NCBI RefSeq assembly: GCF_028435365.1
Contig: NZ_JAGTJJ010000037.1
Coordinates: 1-64,000, forward strand
Length of the DNA stretch: 64,000 nucleotides
Reading direction: 5' to 3'
From: Polyangium jinanense
GTDB lineage: Bacteria; Myxococcota; Polyangia; Polyangiales; Polyangiaceae
Shown: positions 62,691-64,000 of the stretch, piece by piece
Layout of the letters: each line of letters begins with the position of its first letter
How positions within the stretch are numbered: the first letter of the stretch is position 1
The notes under the pieces: model-generated
What the model was told of the DNA's origin: nothing
The model's input: only the letters and a program-made list of their open reading frames with translations
The model's database searches: none
Translations under genes and position numbers: made by a program

Positions 62691-63818
62691 TCACGCCGCC
62701 TTGTACACGAGCACCGGCCGGAGCCGCCGCACGATGCGCACGAGCTCTCGCTGCGCGCGCATCACTGCGCCGATGTCCTTGTATGCGCTCGGCGCCTCCT
62801 CGCGCAGCCGATCGGCGATGCGGTGGTCGAACCACACGCCCTCGGCTTCGCGGAGGAGCTGCCGCTGCCCGATGCGCTTGCGCGCTTCGGCTCGCGAGTA
62901 TGCGCGGCCGGCCCCGTGCGCCGAGGAATCGAGCGCCTCGGGGTGGCCGCGGCCTTCGACGTGAAAGCTCTCGCTGCCCATCGAGCCGGGCACCACGCCG
63001 GGTTCGCCTGCCGGGAGCCCCATGGCGCCTTTGCGGTGCACCCAGAGCTCGCGCCCGCCGTGGGATTCGCGTCGTACGTGGTTGTGGTCGATTTCCAGGC
63101 GTGAGCTTGAATCGGCAACGGCGCCGAAGAGCTCGCCGAAGAGCTCGATTGCCGCGTCGAGCATGCGCGCCCGGCTCGCCTGCGCATATCGCGCGGCCCA
63201 TCCCGCGGCGTCGAGATAGGCCCGCCCGGCCTCGCTGTCCGCTTCGAGGAACGCGAGCCCCGAGGGATCACGCTCCGCGCGGCCCTCGAAATGGTGCCGG
63301 ATGGCCGGCCCCATCGCGCGGGAGCCCGAATGCACGAGCAGCCACAACGATTCTTCGTCGTCGCGTTGCACCTCCAGGAAATGGTTTCCCCGGCCGAGCG
63401 TGCCGAACTCCATCCGGCCCTCGCGCCGCTTCATCGCTTCGAACGCACCGTCGCCGATTGGCGCCTCCCGCAGCTCGTCCGGCAGCTCCGGCGCCGCGGC
63501 GGCAGAGTGCAGGACGTGCGGAATGTGCTGGTAAAACCCCGCGAGCAGCCGCGCCGCCTGCTCGCGATCGGCGAGCAGATCGGCGCCTGCCTGGAGACGC
63601 ACGGCCACCATTCCGCAGCCGATGTCGCCCCCGACCGCGGCGGGCAGGATCCGCCGCGTCGTGGCTGTCACCGTGCCCACGCAGACCTCCTCGGCGACGT
63701 GCGCGTCCGGCATCACCGCGACGTGCACGACATCCTCGGTTCGCGCGAGCCGCGCGAGCGCCGCACGAAGCTCGGCGCTCGTTCCGTCGGGGAGGAACGT
63801 CGCGACGTGCGCGGTCAC
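62691..63818 (-). CDS. rtcB: RtcB-family RNA ligase
   Basis: 375 residues from a GTG at 63818. The Mn2+/GTP-dependent ligase joins 3'-phosphate or cyclic-phosphate RNA ends to 5'-OH ends. The conserved boxes are present: VMPDAHVAEEVCVGTV, AVGGDIGCGMVAVRL (metal Cys), FGTLGRGNHFLEVQ, LVHSGSRAMG, DHNHVRRES, WVHRKGAMGLPAGEPG, VVPGSMGSESFHV and SSAHGAGRAYSR, where GAGR precedes the end and the guanylylated His belongs to SAHGAGR. At 375 residues it is shorter than the ~408-residue E. coli enzyme. Its GTG overlaps the stop of the RbfA-like gene by 4 bp, indicating translational coupling. Confidence 0.95.
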   Translation of the reverse strand: MTAHVATFLPDGTSAELRAALARLARTEDVVHVAVMPDAHVAEEVCVGTVTATTRRILPAAVGGDIGCGMVAVRLQAGADLLADREQAARLLAGFYQHIPHVLHSAAAAPELPDELREAPIGDGAFEAMKRREGRMEFGTLGRGNHFLEVQRDDEESLWLLVHSGSRAMGPAIRHHFEGRAERDPSGLAFLEADSEAGRAYLDAAGWAARYAQASRARMLDAAIELFGELFGAVADSSSRLEIDHNHVRRESHGGRELWVHRKGAMGLPAGEPGVVPGSMGSESFHVEGRGHPEALDSSAHGAGRAYSRAEARKRIGQRQLLREAEGVWFDHRIADRLREEAPSAYKDIGAVMRAQRELVRIVRRLRPVLVYKAA

Positions 63819-64000
63819 GATTCTCCTCCCGTCTCGGGTGGCAATACGCGGAAAATCAATGTCGGCACGCGCTTCCGCGTGATCGCGCTCGCCACCTCCG
63901 CGCGCAGATACCCGGCCACTTTTTCGAGCCGCGCCGCCACTTCCTCGGGCGACGTGCCCCGCGGCGCCTGCACGAGCACCGCGAGCCTTCCTGCGTCGGG
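63815..64000 (-). CDS. RbfA-like protein, C-terminal part (cut by window end)
   Basis: Only the last 61 codons are in the window. They read RLAVLVQAPRGTSPEEVAAR, LEKVAGYLRAEVASAITRKR and VPTLIFRVLPPETGGES. The middle segment follows the ribosome-binding factor A pattern: a helix with G-(F/Y)-(I/L)-R, L-R-x-x-P-x-L-x-F. The stop TGA (63815-63817) overlaps the rtcB GTG. It may be a paralogue or the housekeeping RbfA; the rest of the gene is needed to say. Confidence 0.55.
   Translation of the reverse strand, partial: PDAGRLAVLVQAPRGTSPEEVAARLEKVAGYLRAEVASAITRKRVPTLIFRVLPPETGGES

Noticed and set aside
1..64000. tRNA, rRNA, riboswitch and replication-origin signals
   Set aside because: Reading the intergenic regions I found no cloverleaf-like segment, rRNA-like stretch, known riboswitch core or DnaA-box cluster; a covariance-model search would settle it.

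Overview
The window is high-GC DNA, coding on both strands, and looks like a myxobacterium of the Polyangiales (Sorangium/Polyangium-like). The evidence is a MYXO-CTERM sorting tail with Myxococcus-type cysteine-rich repeats, a fibro-slime domain lipoprotein, many lipoproteins with Gly/Ser-rich stalks, a eukaryotic-type kinase fused to an AAA ATPase and TPRs, and an RsbR-like PAS/STAS regulator. No rRNA, tRNA, CRISPR array, transposase or replication origin was recognised.

Layout. 1-3.9 kb: a membrane protein and a divergent lipoprotein. 4.0-7.1 kb: aromatic amino acid genes (prephenate dehydrogenase fused to chorismate mutase, DAHP synthase, prephenate dehydratase). 7.5-9.0 kb: a secreted EEP-type nuclease. 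9.3-11.6 kb: an ECF41-type sigma factor with its FAD oxidoreductase. 11.6-14.6 kb: zinc-ribbon membrane protein, AraC regulator, NmrA-like protein, and an intradiol dioxygenase of foreign look. 14.7-18.0 kb: a sigma factor with a membrane helix, a TPR/PEGA barrel protein and a Cys-rich lipoprotein. 18.1-18.8 kb: an esterase.

18.8-26.8 kb is accessory: a decayed XRE regulator, orphan ORFs, a frameshifted gene, a junction between two gene stumps (one a thaumatin-like C-terminus), and a 1018-residue HD-GHKL ATPase fusion. It continues with hairpin arrays, a STAS-like protein and a degenerate ~43-bp tandem array. 26.8-44.0 kb: coiled-coil protein, RCC1-like lipoprotein, ABC-F ATPase with a possible RBS-masking leader, fibro-slime lipoprotein, a DJ-1/HEAT/STAS-like operon, an ATP-grasp and PAS-STAS pair, a molybdopterin oxidoreductase, a TPR lipoprotein, a protein with HPATV-type repeats, DUF2243, a Cys-rich lipoprotein and endonuclease III.

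44.2-56.8 kb: a MYXO-CTERM beta-helix protein, a kinase-cyclase-AAA-TPR giant, a haem-oxygenase-like oxidase fused to PilZ, a glutathione transferase and a second AAA/TPR giant with a decayed histidine-kinase ATPase domain. 56.8-64.0 kb: TetR/VOC and LysR/KptA divergent pairs, a five-haem lipoprotein cytochrome, a hypothetical protein, and RtcB translationally coupled to an RbfA-like protein cut by the window end.

The most striking non-coding signal is a family of five ~320-390-bp inverted-repeat elements (1-195, 7124-7465, 8987-9307, 61503-61859, 62301-62690). Each carries two perfect palindromes sharing the core GAACTGCGC or a compensated variant, and each abuts a stop codon. They look like composite REPIN/MITE-like or terminator elements. 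The HD-GHKL fusion is the best candidate for an undescribed protein system.
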